This document shows, piece by piece, positions 5,233 through 10,898 of a stretch of 10,898 nucleotides of DNA. Position 1 is the first letter of the stretch. Each line of letters begins with the position of its first letter. The translations under genes were made by a program, and so were the position numbers. The notes beneath the pieces are model-generated. The model worked only from the letters and a program-made list of their open reading frames with translations. It was not told the origin of the DNA and did no database searches. The stretch lies in contig JAQVYO010000046.1 of the NCBI GenBank assembly GCA_028708585.1, positions 1-10,898 of the forward strand, in the 5' to 3' direction. The stretch comes from Oscillospiraceae bacterium (GTDB taxonomy: Bacteria; Bacillota; Clostridia; Oscillospirales; Oscillospiraceae).

Positions 5233-6684
5233 TTGTCAAAGAAAACAATCATGATACTATTCGCGGTGGGCATTGGCACGTTTATGTCGGCGCTGGATTC
5301 CAGCGCGGTCAATCTTGCCATGCCAACCATTCAAACCCATTTTCAGGTTTCCATGTCTATGGCGGAATGGGTGATTACCTCCTATCTGCTGATTGTAAGC
5401 AGCCTGCTGCTTACTTTCGGGCGGCTGTCCGATCTTTACGGGCACAAGAAAATTTACATTACCGGGTTTATCATTTTTACACTGGGTTCCCTTCTCTGCG
5501 GGCTGTCTGTCAGCATTGTCATGCTGATTGCTTTCCGGGTGCTTCAGGCGCTTGGAGCCGGCATGCTGTTTGCCGCCGGGCCAGCTATCATCACCAGCAG
5601 TGTCCCGCCGGAAAGCAGGGGAAAAGCTCTGAGCGTAACGGCCATTGCCGTTGCCCTTGGCCTGTGCGCCGGACCGGTCATCGGCGGCACGCTGACCACC
5701 ATTTTAAACTGGCAAAGCATTTTCTTTATCAACGTGCCCATCGGCATTTTCGGCTCCCTTTTGGCCTTTGTGAAAATCCCGGAACAGAAGAAAGAAAAAC
5801 CTTCCATTCCCTTTGACAAACTGGGCAGTGTAATGATTTTCGCGGCGCTTTTGCTGATTCTCCTTCCCCTAAACCTATCGGGAAGCCAAAGGATTTCGAC
5901 CTGGCTGTTTCTTCTTCTCCTAGGCCTTGGCCTATTGATTATTTTGGCTTTCATTGCTATGGAGCAGCACATCAAATTTCCAATGCTTAACTTGACGCTG
6001 TTTTATAACCGGGTGTTCACAGCCAGCAACGCGGCGGCGCTCTTTACCTATATGGCGCAGTTTATGATGGTCTTCCTAACCCCCTTTTACCTGCAAAACC
6101 TGCGGGGATATTCCGCCTTTCTCAGCGGGCTGCTTTATCTGCCCATGCCCATTGCAACCATGCTGGTGGCGCCCATCAGCGGAATCGTTTCCGATCGGTT
6201 TGACAGCCGGTATATCAGCTCCGGCGGTATGCTGATTATGGCCGCGGGCCTTTTTTGCCTCAGCTTTCTCACTCCCTCAACCCCCATTGCCTACATTATG
6301 GTCTGCATGTTTTTCACAGGTATCGGATTTGGCATGTTTCAAACGCCCAATAACAGCGCGATTATGGGTAATATTCCGGGGGCTTACCGCGGCGTCGCTT
6401 CCGGCATCCTTGCCACCATGCGAAACATCGGCATGTCCATCGGCGTCGCGATTTCCGGCGCGCTGTTTTCCGTCTGTCAGAGCAAGGGGACTGTGCTTTA
6501 CGCAAAACGCGGACTGAGCGGCACTCTGCTCAGCCATACGGCGTTTGCCTACGCCCTGCGCATCACCTTTCTTTCCGCCATGGTGGTAGCACTGATTGCA
6601 ATGACCGCTTCCCTGGTAAAAGGCAAAGTTAAAACGGAACAGGAAAAGCAAATCGAGCGCAGCGGGCAAAGGGAATCCTCCTAA
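5233..6684 (+). CDS. DHA2-family (EmrB/QacA-like) MFS exporter, 14 helices
   Basis: A 483-residue proton-coupled exporter of the drug:H+ antiporter-2 family in the cytoplasmic membrane; such proteins usually expel toxic organic compounds. Motif D1 is seen as LDSSAVNLAMPTI (residues 21-33), motif A as GRLSDLYGHKK (63-73) and the antiporter motif C as GLCAGPVIGG (143-152). These are followed by NWQSIFFINVPIG (159-171), typical of this family. Length and hydrophobic pattern fit 14 helices, with a basic C-terminal tail. I chose the UUG at 5233 because GAGGCGGTG (5222-5230) sits just upstream. An ATG at 5251 would remove six residues and has no better site. The gene is monocistronic, with its own near-consensus promoter and a shared bidirectional terminator. 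The substrate is unknown. Confidence 0.92.
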   Translation: MSKKTIMILFAVGIGTFMSALDSSAVNLAMPTIQTHFQVSMSMAEWVITSYLLIVSSLLLTFGRLSDLYGHKKIYITGFIIFTLGSLLCGLSVSIVMLIAFRVLQALGAGMLFAAGPAIITSSVPPESRGKALSVTAIAVALGLCAGPVIGGTLTTILNWQSIFFINVPIGIFGSLLAFVKIPEQKKEKPSIPFDKLGSVMIFAALLLILLPLNLSGSQRISTWLFLLLLGLGLLIILAFIAMEQHIKFPMLNLTLFYNRVFTASNAAALFTYMAQFMMVFLTPFYLQNLRGYSAFLSGLLYLPMPIATMLVAPISGIVSDRFDSRYISSGGMLIMAAGLFCLSFLTPSTPIAYIMVCMFFTGIGFGMFQTPNNSAIMGNIPGAYRGVASGILATMRNIGMSIGVAISGALFSVCQSKGTVLYAKRGLSGTLLSHTAFAYALRITFLSAMVVALIAMTASLVKGKVKTEQEKQIERSGQRESS

Positions 6685-6814
6685 CGCTTTTTTATTTCAG
6701 GTTCGCCCGGCAGCTTTTCCCATTTTCCCGCAGGGTGCGCTCCGCCCCCGACAAAAAAATCTGATTCTGAAAAAAGCTTCACATTGTCGAGGAAGGCTGC
6801 CTTGCTCGGCAGTT

Positions 6815-6851
6815 AAAAAACAGCGTATCGGTTTATGATACGCTGTTTTTT
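6815..6851. terminator. bidirectional terminator between exporter gene and uppP
   Basis: A6 plus CAGCGTATC (6815-6829) and its exact complement ending in T6 (6837-6851) enclose a 7-base loop. This works on both strands and serves the two converging genes. Confidence 0.92.
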
Positions 6852-6875
6852 ATGTCCCTGGGAACGCAAATTGAT

Positions 6876-7700
6876 TTATCCGCGAATAAGGAAATAGAGC
6901 GCTACAATGACGCCCAAAACAATTCGATACCAGCCGAACGCTTTGAAATCGTGTTTTTTAATGTAGTTCATCAAGAATTTAATGGCAAAGATCGAAACTA
7001 CAAACGCCACAATCATGCCGGTAAGCAGCACGGCGGCTTCCAGTCCGGTAAACGCAAACCCAAACTTAAAAAGTTTCAGCAGGCTTGCGCCGAACATCAC
7101 GGGAATGGCCAGGAAAAACGTAAATTCCGCCGCAACGGACCGGGAGGTCCCAATCAGCATTGCGCCGATAATGGTGGCTCCGGAACGGGAGGTGCCCGGA
7201 ATCAGCGAAAGGAGCTGAAAAATTCCGATGAACAGCGCCGTCCCATATGTAATCTGAGAAATTTTCTGGATGCGAAACGTCTTGCTCTTATTGGCATTTT
7301 CAATGACAATAAACAAAATGCCGTAAAAGATCAGGGTGACGGTGACCGTTTGATAATTATAAAATAGCTTATCAATCTGATCGTTGAACAGAAACCCGAT
7401 AATGGCCGCCGGAATGCAGGCCACAAGGATTTTGGCCCAGAGAGAAACCGTCTGCGGCTTCAGCCGTATCCGCCCCCTTGTGGTAACGGGGACCAGCTTT
7501 TTCCAGTATAAGACCACAACCGCCATAATAGCGCCCAGCTGGATCACCACCAGGAACATCTCTTTAAACGCCGCCGACAGATCTAACTGTAAAAACTCAT
7601 CTACCAAAATCATATGTCCGGTGCTGCTGATGGGAAGCCATTCGGTGATTCCTTCCACGACACCCAAAATCAACGCCTTAAACAATTCAATGAGCACCAT
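6876..7700 (-). CDS. uppP: undecaprenyl-diphosphatase
   Basis: A 274-residue integral membrane phosphatase (BacA/UppP family). It removes a phosphate from undecaprenyl diphosphate to regenerate the lipid carrier of peptidoglycan synthesis; extra copies give bacitracin tolerance. The first signature is VVEGITEWLPISSTGHM (residues 14-30), with catalytic acids E16 and E20 and H29. The second is PGTSRSG (168-174) with R172. Several helices separate the two, and length is normal. The ATG at 7700 has AGGAGAAG (minus strand, 7713-7706) five bases upstream. The gene stands alone with its own promoter and terminator. No resistance gene lies next to it, so a housekeeping role is likelier than dedicated bacitracin resistance. 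Confidence 0.96.
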   Translation of the reverse strand: MVLIELFKALILGVVEGITEWLPISSTGHMILVDEFLQLDLSAAFKEMFLVVIQLGAIMAVVVLYWKKLVPVTTRGRIRLKPQTVSLWAKILVACIPAAIIGFLFNDQIDKLFYNYQTVTVTLIFYGILFIVIENANKSKTFRIQKISQITYGTALFIGIFQLLSLIPGTSRSGATIIGAMLIGTSRSVAAEFTFFLAIPVMFGASLLKLFKFGFAFTGLEAAVLLTGMIVAFVVSIFAIKFLMNYIKKHDFKAFGWYRIVLGVIVALYFLIRG

Positions 7701-7778
7701 AGTTTCTTCTCCTATCTCGCATTTTCAATCTCCTGCCCGGGCTGGAACGCAGCTGCATCGGGAGGAAAGCCTCTGCTT

Positions 7779-7787
7779 ATTATATCA
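7779..7787 (-). promoter_or_regulatory. extended -10 promoter of uppP
   Basis: On the minus strand TGATATAAT gives a perfect TATAAT (7784-7779) preceded by TGN. The -35 region is poor, as is common with extended -10 promoters. The leader would be about 70 bases. Confidence 0.6.
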
Positions 7788-7961
7788 TATTTTTAAAAAT
7801 ACGCCAGAAGAACCATACAATTCCTCCTCTCCGGGCCGACGAATTTTTCTCGTTCCGACCAAAAACAGAGGCCAAAACCTAGACTGTGTTTTTCGGAATA
7901 AAACGCCTTCTCCGGCCCATACTAAAACCGTTCTTTCCAAACGAAAAAGGAGGGCATGGGA

Positions 7962-8171
7962 ATGAATACCATGATATGCAGCATCTCGAATCTGCAAAAT
8001 AAAGAAGACAAAACCCGGATCAAAAACACCCTGGACAAAGTTAGGGGTGTCCAGGAAGTGGGGGTCAACCGGTCTACCGGCTCCATAACGGTGAAGTTCA
8101 ACGCGCCCGCCGACGAAGATCAGATTAAACGCTGCATGGAACACGCGGGATTCCAAATTCAGTATGAATAG
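7962..8171 (+). CDS. HMA-fold small protein lacking the CxxC metal motif
   Basis: A 69-residue cytosolic protein with the beta-alpha-beta-beta-alpha-beta pattern of heavy-metal-associated domains. The core GVQEVGVNRSTGSITVKFNA and the closing AGFQI match the family strands well. The usual metal site GMTCxxC after strand 1 is absent. The sequence there is ISNLQNKEDKTRI, and the only cysteines are C5 (in MICSIS) and one in helix 2 (KRCMEHAG). It is therefore unlikely to chaperone copper by the standard mechanism and may be a structural or protein-binding relative. GGAGG (7949-7953) lies 8 bases before the ATG at 7962; the ATG at 7956 would be too close. It is the first gene of a tight three-gene cluster. 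Confidence 0.75.
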   Translation: MNTMICSISNLQNKEDKTRIKNTLDKVRGVQEVGVNRSTGSITVKFNAPADEDQIKRCMEHAGFQIQYE

Positions 8172-8213
8172 CCGGTTCGGCCGCAAAGCCGCCGTCTGGA
8201 AAGGAAACTTACC

Positions 8214-8369
8214 ATGGGCTTAAACAACGACAACAAGAAAAAAAGCGCCAAAAACAAGAAAAAAACCGACGAATCTTTTCGCTCCAAGCATTTAAACCAC
8301 GACCCTCAGGCGGAAAGCGCCAGGGCCGTATACGGCCTTTCCTCCGGTGGAAAAGCCGAACCAAAATGA
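8214..8369 (+). CDS. 51-residue Lys/Asn-rich protein ending in HDPQAESARAVYG-type motif
   Basis: The frame starts at ATG 8214, with AAAGGAA upstream, and ends at TGA 8367-8369. The N-terminal 18 residues are nearly all Lys, Asn, Asp and Ser. The second half contains NHDPQAESARAVYGLS, which looks like a conserved motif. I associate this motif with small proteins of Clostridia annotated as the CPC_1213 family, of unknown function; that link is from memory and needs a search. It has no membrane helix or Cys. Its last four bases overlap the start of the HD-domain gene (ATGA), so the two are probably translationally coupled. Confidence 0.7.
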   Translation: MGLNNDNKKKSAKNKKKTDESFRSKHLNHDPQAESARAVYGLSSGGKAEPK

Positions 8370-8989
8370 CAAAGGCTCATCTGGCGTTTGAAGAACTCCA
8401 TCGCCATCTGCGGGAAGACACCGCACCATCCGCTTTTTTATCCCACTTTGCAAAACAGCCTTTGTTTCAAGCGCATCCCTTTACCATGCTGGCCCGCCTA
8501 ATGGAAACGCCTCAGTCTCCAAAGTACCATCCAGAGGGCAGCGTCTGGAATCATACGCTGCTGGTGTTGGATGAAGCCGCGAAAGTAAAAAGCAAAAGCA
8601 GCCGCCCCCAGTGGTTTATGTGGGCCGCCCTGCTCCATGATATCGGCAAGCCGGACACCACGCGCACCCGCAAAGGGAAAATCACCTCCTATGGTCACGA
8701 ACTTCGGGGAGCTGTCCTGGCGAGACAATTTTTCAGCGCATGCGGCCAAGGCGGCGGCTCCGCCGAATATGTTGCTTCTTTGGTAAAATGGCATATGGAA
8801 ACGCTGTTTTTCGCCAAATCTCTTCCCTTTTCCAATCTGGAGTCTATGAAACGGGAAGCAGACCCAAGGGAGGTGGCGCTGTTGGGATTTTGCGACAGAA
8901 TGGGCCGTCTCGGTGCGAAAAAGGAGGAAGAGCTGCGCAATTACAGAGCGTTTTTAACGGCGGCGGCTGAAACCGCCGCCCGTTCATAA
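8366..8989 (+). CDS. HD-domain phosphohydrolase
   Basis: A 207-residue protein whose core is an HD metal-dependent phosphohydrolase domain. H63 lies in SVWNHTLLVLDEA, the HD pair H91-D92 in LLHDIGKPDTTR, then H111 (YGHELRG), H143 (KWHMETL) and D177 (GFCDRMG). The pattern most resembles the HD domain found at the C-terminus of some CCA-adding enzymes, but no nucleotidyltransferase domain is present. The N-terminal 45 residues are a short helical segment. Substrates of such lone HD proteins are nucleotides or other phosphate esters and cannot be predicted. Its ATG overlaps the preceding TGA, and with no strong ribosome site of its own it likely depends on reinitiation. A GC hairpin (8959-8966 with 8973-8980) lies at the gene's end. 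Confidence 0.85.
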   Translation: MTKAHLAFEELHRHLREDTAPSAFLSHFAKQPLFQAHPFTMLARLMETPQSPKYHPEGSVWNHTLLVLDEAAKVKSKSSRPQWFMWAALLHDIGKPDTTRTRKGKITSYGHELRGAVLARQFFSACGQGGGSAEYVASLVKWHMETLFFAKSLPFSNLESMKREADPREVALLGFCDRMGRLGAKKEEELRNYRAFLTAAAETAARS

Positions 8990-9198
8990 GCGCGGAAAAA
9001 GCGAGCCTGTCCCGCAATCCGGTGCTGTGCGCCGTTTTTACCATGAGACTCTCTGCCATTCTCCCTTTTTGGGCAAAACAAAGATTCCCTTCGTTGCCGC
9101 TGTGAACGCAACGCGCGGCAGGAAGCGGATCCTTCTCAAACACATTTCAAACTGCCGTTCATATGATGACATAAAGGCATCAAAGGAGATGAGAAGCA

Positions 9199-9726
9199 TT
9201 GTACGGAAGGCGCCCTTGCCAAAACAACAAAAACGCGGCTTGCGGGAATACAAACCGGATCAATACAAACCGGATGGCTCCAAACCACACGAATGCAAGT
9301 GCGGAAGAACATACAAAACCAACGGACCGCGGCCCCGCGCCGCTCGTCCTGAACATTGAGAAAGCCACCAAGGAAAACAATACATTTCGAACCGCTCTTT
9401 GGACGGGAAATCACCTGCAGCTTACCCTGATGAGCATCAAATCCGGGGAGGACATAGGCCTGGAGAACCACCCAAACCTGGATCAATTCCTTCGGATTGA
9501 ACAGGGAGAAGGGCTGGTCAAAATGGGCGGCAGCCAAGAGAAACTGAATCTTCAGCAGAGGGTTTCCAGCGGCTCTGCCATTATCATTCCGGCCGGAACA
9601 TGGCACAATCTTATCAATACCGGAAAACAGCCGCTGAAGCTCTATTCTATTTATGCGCCGCCCCAGCATCCCAAGGGCACGGTTCATAAAACCAAGGAAG
9701 ACGCAATTGCCGCTGAAACTCACTGA
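9199..9726 (+). CDS. cupin-domain protein with Asn-rich N-terminal tail
   Basis: A 175-residue protein with a single cupin beta-barrel. Cupin motif 1 is seen as GEDIGLENHPNLDQFLRIEQG (starting at residue 83; likely metal ligands E89, H91 and Q96). Motif 2 is GSAIIIPAGTWHNLINTG (125-142) with H136. The N-terminal 40 residues are rich in Asn, Thr and Arg, with two Cys (C7, C15), and look unstructured. Related clostridial and bacillar cupins that I recall have a similar low-complexity head beginning with Met-Tyr. That supports the UUG start at 9199, which has AAAGGAG at 9182-9188. The reaction is unknown; a role in spore envelope or in small-molecule binding is only a guess. It ends at a bidirectional terminator. 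Confidence 0.85.
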   Translation: MYGRRPCQNNKNAACGNTNRINTNRMAPNHTNASAEEHTKPTDRGPAPLVLNIEKATKENNTFRTALWTGNHLQLTLMSIKSGEDIGLENHPNLDQFLRIEQGEGLVKMGGSQEKLNLQQRVSSGSAIIIPAGTWHNLINTGKQPLKLYSIYAPPQHPKGTVHKTKEDAIAAETH

Positions 9727-9727
9727 T

Positions 9728-9766
9728 CAAAAGCCCGGGCAGGAAATTAAACTGCCCGGGCTTTTG
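9728..9766. terminator. bidirectional terminator after the cupin gene
   Basis: CAAAAGCCCGGGCAG (9728-9742) and its exact complement (9752-9766) enclose a 9-base AT-rich loop, right after the cupin stop. The A4 and T4 tracts let it act on both strands. Confidence 0.88.
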
Positions 9767-9818
9767 ACTGTCGCGAAGGCGGCGGTCTTCCAAGCGCATA
9801 CAGCACCGCCTGCCCGCT

Positions 9819-10004
9819 TTAGTCCTGGGTAATCAGAATATAGTCTCCGCTTTTCAGCTGCACCGCGTCGGCTCTTAAAGCCCGGGCCAGCTCCACCGTG
9901 AACTCCTTTTTCTGATTTGGGTCCTTCACCAGCAGCGTCAGCGGGTCGCCGCCCAACACCCTTTTGTCATCCGCCGTAATGTAAACCACAATGTTTTTTC
10001 CCAT
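9819..10004 (-). CDS. small partner protein of YIEGIA (capping complex subunit type)
   Basis: A 61-residue protein of the form MGKNIVVYITADDKRVLGG..LTLLVKD, ending ALRADAVQLKSGDYILITQD. It is all strand and helix, with no Cys and no membrane segment. Length, sequence pattern and position directly after a YIEGIA-family gene fit what databases call the capping complex subunit for YIEGIA, a spore-former protein of unknown mechanism. I chose the ATG at 10004: AAAGGGAT (minus strand, 10022-10015) lies upstream and family members begin with MG-x-N-I. The frame is open back to a GTG at 10115 and an ATG at 10016. The GTG start would add 37 residues that look unconserved. Confidence 0.7.
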   Translation of the reverse strand: MGKNIVVYITADDKRVLGGDPLTLLVKDPNQKKEFTVELARALRADAVQLKSGDYILITQD

Positions 10005-10121
10005 ATGAATGACCATCCCTTTCCCATCGCTCAAAGCACAAAAGGACCCAAAACAGAAATCGCCATTTTGTGCGTCAATCGCGATCCCCCTCCATAGGCG
10101 GGAACCAATTGGCACATTTCC

Positions 10122-10142
10122 TTAGCGTGATTTTCACGCTAA
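10122..10142. repeat. 9-bp hairpin at the stop codon of the YIEGIA gene
   Basis: TTAGCGTGA (10122-10130), loop TTT and TCACGCTAA (10134-10142) overlap the TAG stop. With no T run on the minus strand after it, it is probably not a full terminator. It may stabilise the upstream message or lower read-through into the small partner gene. Confidence 0.5.
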
Positions 10143-10898
10143 CCTCTCCGCGGCATCTTCATAATGCGGCTGACTTTCCGGCTGTTTTCCAGGATCGGCG
10201 TGTTGAGGATGGCTTTCTTGAGCTTTTCCGGGTCGTTGACAATAGGGATAAACGCCAAAAGCACGTTCCCGCTGGAAAAATTCCTGCACATAAACTTATA
10301 TCGCTTCACCCCCAGCGCCTTGACCGCTTCATATAACACCGCCTGCCGCTGACCTAAATTTTCCAGCGTAAGCCTGCTCGCCGGGTCCCGCGGCTCCAGC
10401 ACCGCCGCGATTCCTTCCTGGCGGAACAAATCCCGGCTCCGGTCCGTTCCCAGATAACTAGTCAGGAACATGCCGTCCACATACAGCTCCGATTCTTTCA
10501 CTTCAATGGTTCCAATATGAACGGAGCAGATACTTTGCACTGTCCGCCCTTTGGTAAACCGGTAGCAGAAAAACATCACCAGAAGGCCCGCTATAATCCC
10601 CGCGGTGATATTAAGGCCCACTTCCGGCCGATTGACCATTTTGATCACGAGGACGGTCAGCAAAGCGGTAACCAGGGAAATGTAATTTCTAGATTCAAAG
10701 GTCTTGGAAATGCCGTCGATATAGGCGTCCCCCCTCTGCACATATTCCGTGTGTTCCAGCTTTTCCAGGCTTTCCCGCTCGGCGGTTCGCACCTCTCGAA
10801 ATTCCTGCACCGCAACGGTTAGAAAGGTGATGGAAACAAAATCCCTGGAAAGGACGGCCGGCATGGCGACGGCCCCCAGGGCGGAGGCGATACTCCCC
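10139..10898 (-). CDS. YIEGIA-family sporulation membrane protein, N-terminus cut by window edge
   Basis: The frame is open to the right edge, so the ATG at 10864 is internal and the true start is outside. About 252 residues are visible. A hydrophobic segment at the edge (ALGAVAMPAVLSRDFVSITF) precedes a charged stretch (REVRTAERESLEKLEHTEYV). Then comes AYIDGISKTFESRNY, the local form of the YIEGIA signature, and two further membrane helices (SLVTALLTVLVIKMV and ITAGIIAGLLVMFFCYRF). A soluble C-terminal domain follows, with a basic end. YIEGIA proteins occur in spore-formers; the Bacillus subtilis member is, as I recall, YphB/SeaA, linked to spore envelope assembly. The visible part suggests roughly 40-50 residues are missing. 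It probably heads an operon with the small partner gene. Confidence 0.75.
   Translation of the reverse strand, partial: GSIASALGAVAMPAVLSRDFVSITFLTVAVQEFREVRTAERESLEKLEHTEYVQRGDAYIDGISKTFESRNYISLVTALLTVLVIKMVNRPEVGLNITAGIIAGLLVMFFCYRFTKGRTVQSICSVHIGTIEVKESELYVDGMFLTSYLGTDRSRDLFRQEGIAAVLEPRDPASRLTLENLGQRQAVLYEAVKALGVKRYKFMCRNFSSGNVLLAFIPIVNDPEKLKKAILNTPILENSRKVSRIMKMPRRG

Noticed and set aside
6852..7965. Plus-strand frames antisense to uppP and its leader
   Set aside because: uppP is certain on the minus strand; the antisense frames are biased in composition and lack ribosome sites.
8959..8980. GC-rich hairpin at the end of the HD-domain gene as terminator
   Set aside because: The stem lies within the coding sequence and no T run follows it.
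9160..9175. Possible sporulation-sigma -10 (CATATGAT) before the cupin gene
   Set aside because: The matching -35 could not be placed convincingly, so it is not listed as a promoter.

Overview
The window looks like chromosomal DNA from an endospore-forming Bacillota of the class Clostridia, probably near the Oscillospiraceae. This is inference from moderate GC content, strong AGGAGG-type ribosome sites, UUG starts, many intrinsic terminators, a YIEGIA-family sporulation gene with its small partner, a DUF2512 membrane protein and a tiny 'HDPQAESARAVYG' protein. No phage, insertion sequence, CRISPR array, rRNA or tRNA was recognised.

Layout. 58-1308 (+) is a 12-helix MFS transporter. It is followed by about 820 bases without a convincing gene. 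That stretch holds a strong sigma-A promoter with a SlyA/MarR-like palindrome at its start point, a run of hairpins and two terminators. 2131-2688 (+) is a lipoprotein. 3101-3463 (+) is a DUF2512 membrane protein, which converges on a ribonuclease Z gene (4430-3522, -) across a shared bidirectional terminator. 4620-4907 (+) is an unrecognised 95-residue protein. 5233-6684 (+) is a 14-helix DHA2-type drug exporter with a near-consensus promoter, converging on uppP (7700-6876, -), again across a shared terminator.

7962-8989 (+) is a compact three-gene operon: an HMA-fold protein without the CxxC metal motif, a 51-residue Lys-rich protein, and an HD-domain phosphohydrolase whose start overlaps the preceding stop (ATGA). 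9199-9726 (+) is a cupin. It converges on a small gene (10004-9819, -) and a YIEGIA-family membrane protein cut by the right edge (10898-10139, -).

How they relate. Housekeeping functions (tRNA 3' processing, undecaprenyl phosphate recycling) sit among transporters and poorly characterised, probably spore-linked proteins. No single new multi-gene system is evident. The points most worth a second look are the promoter, palindrome and hairpin block at 1555-1973 and the 7962-8989 operon.
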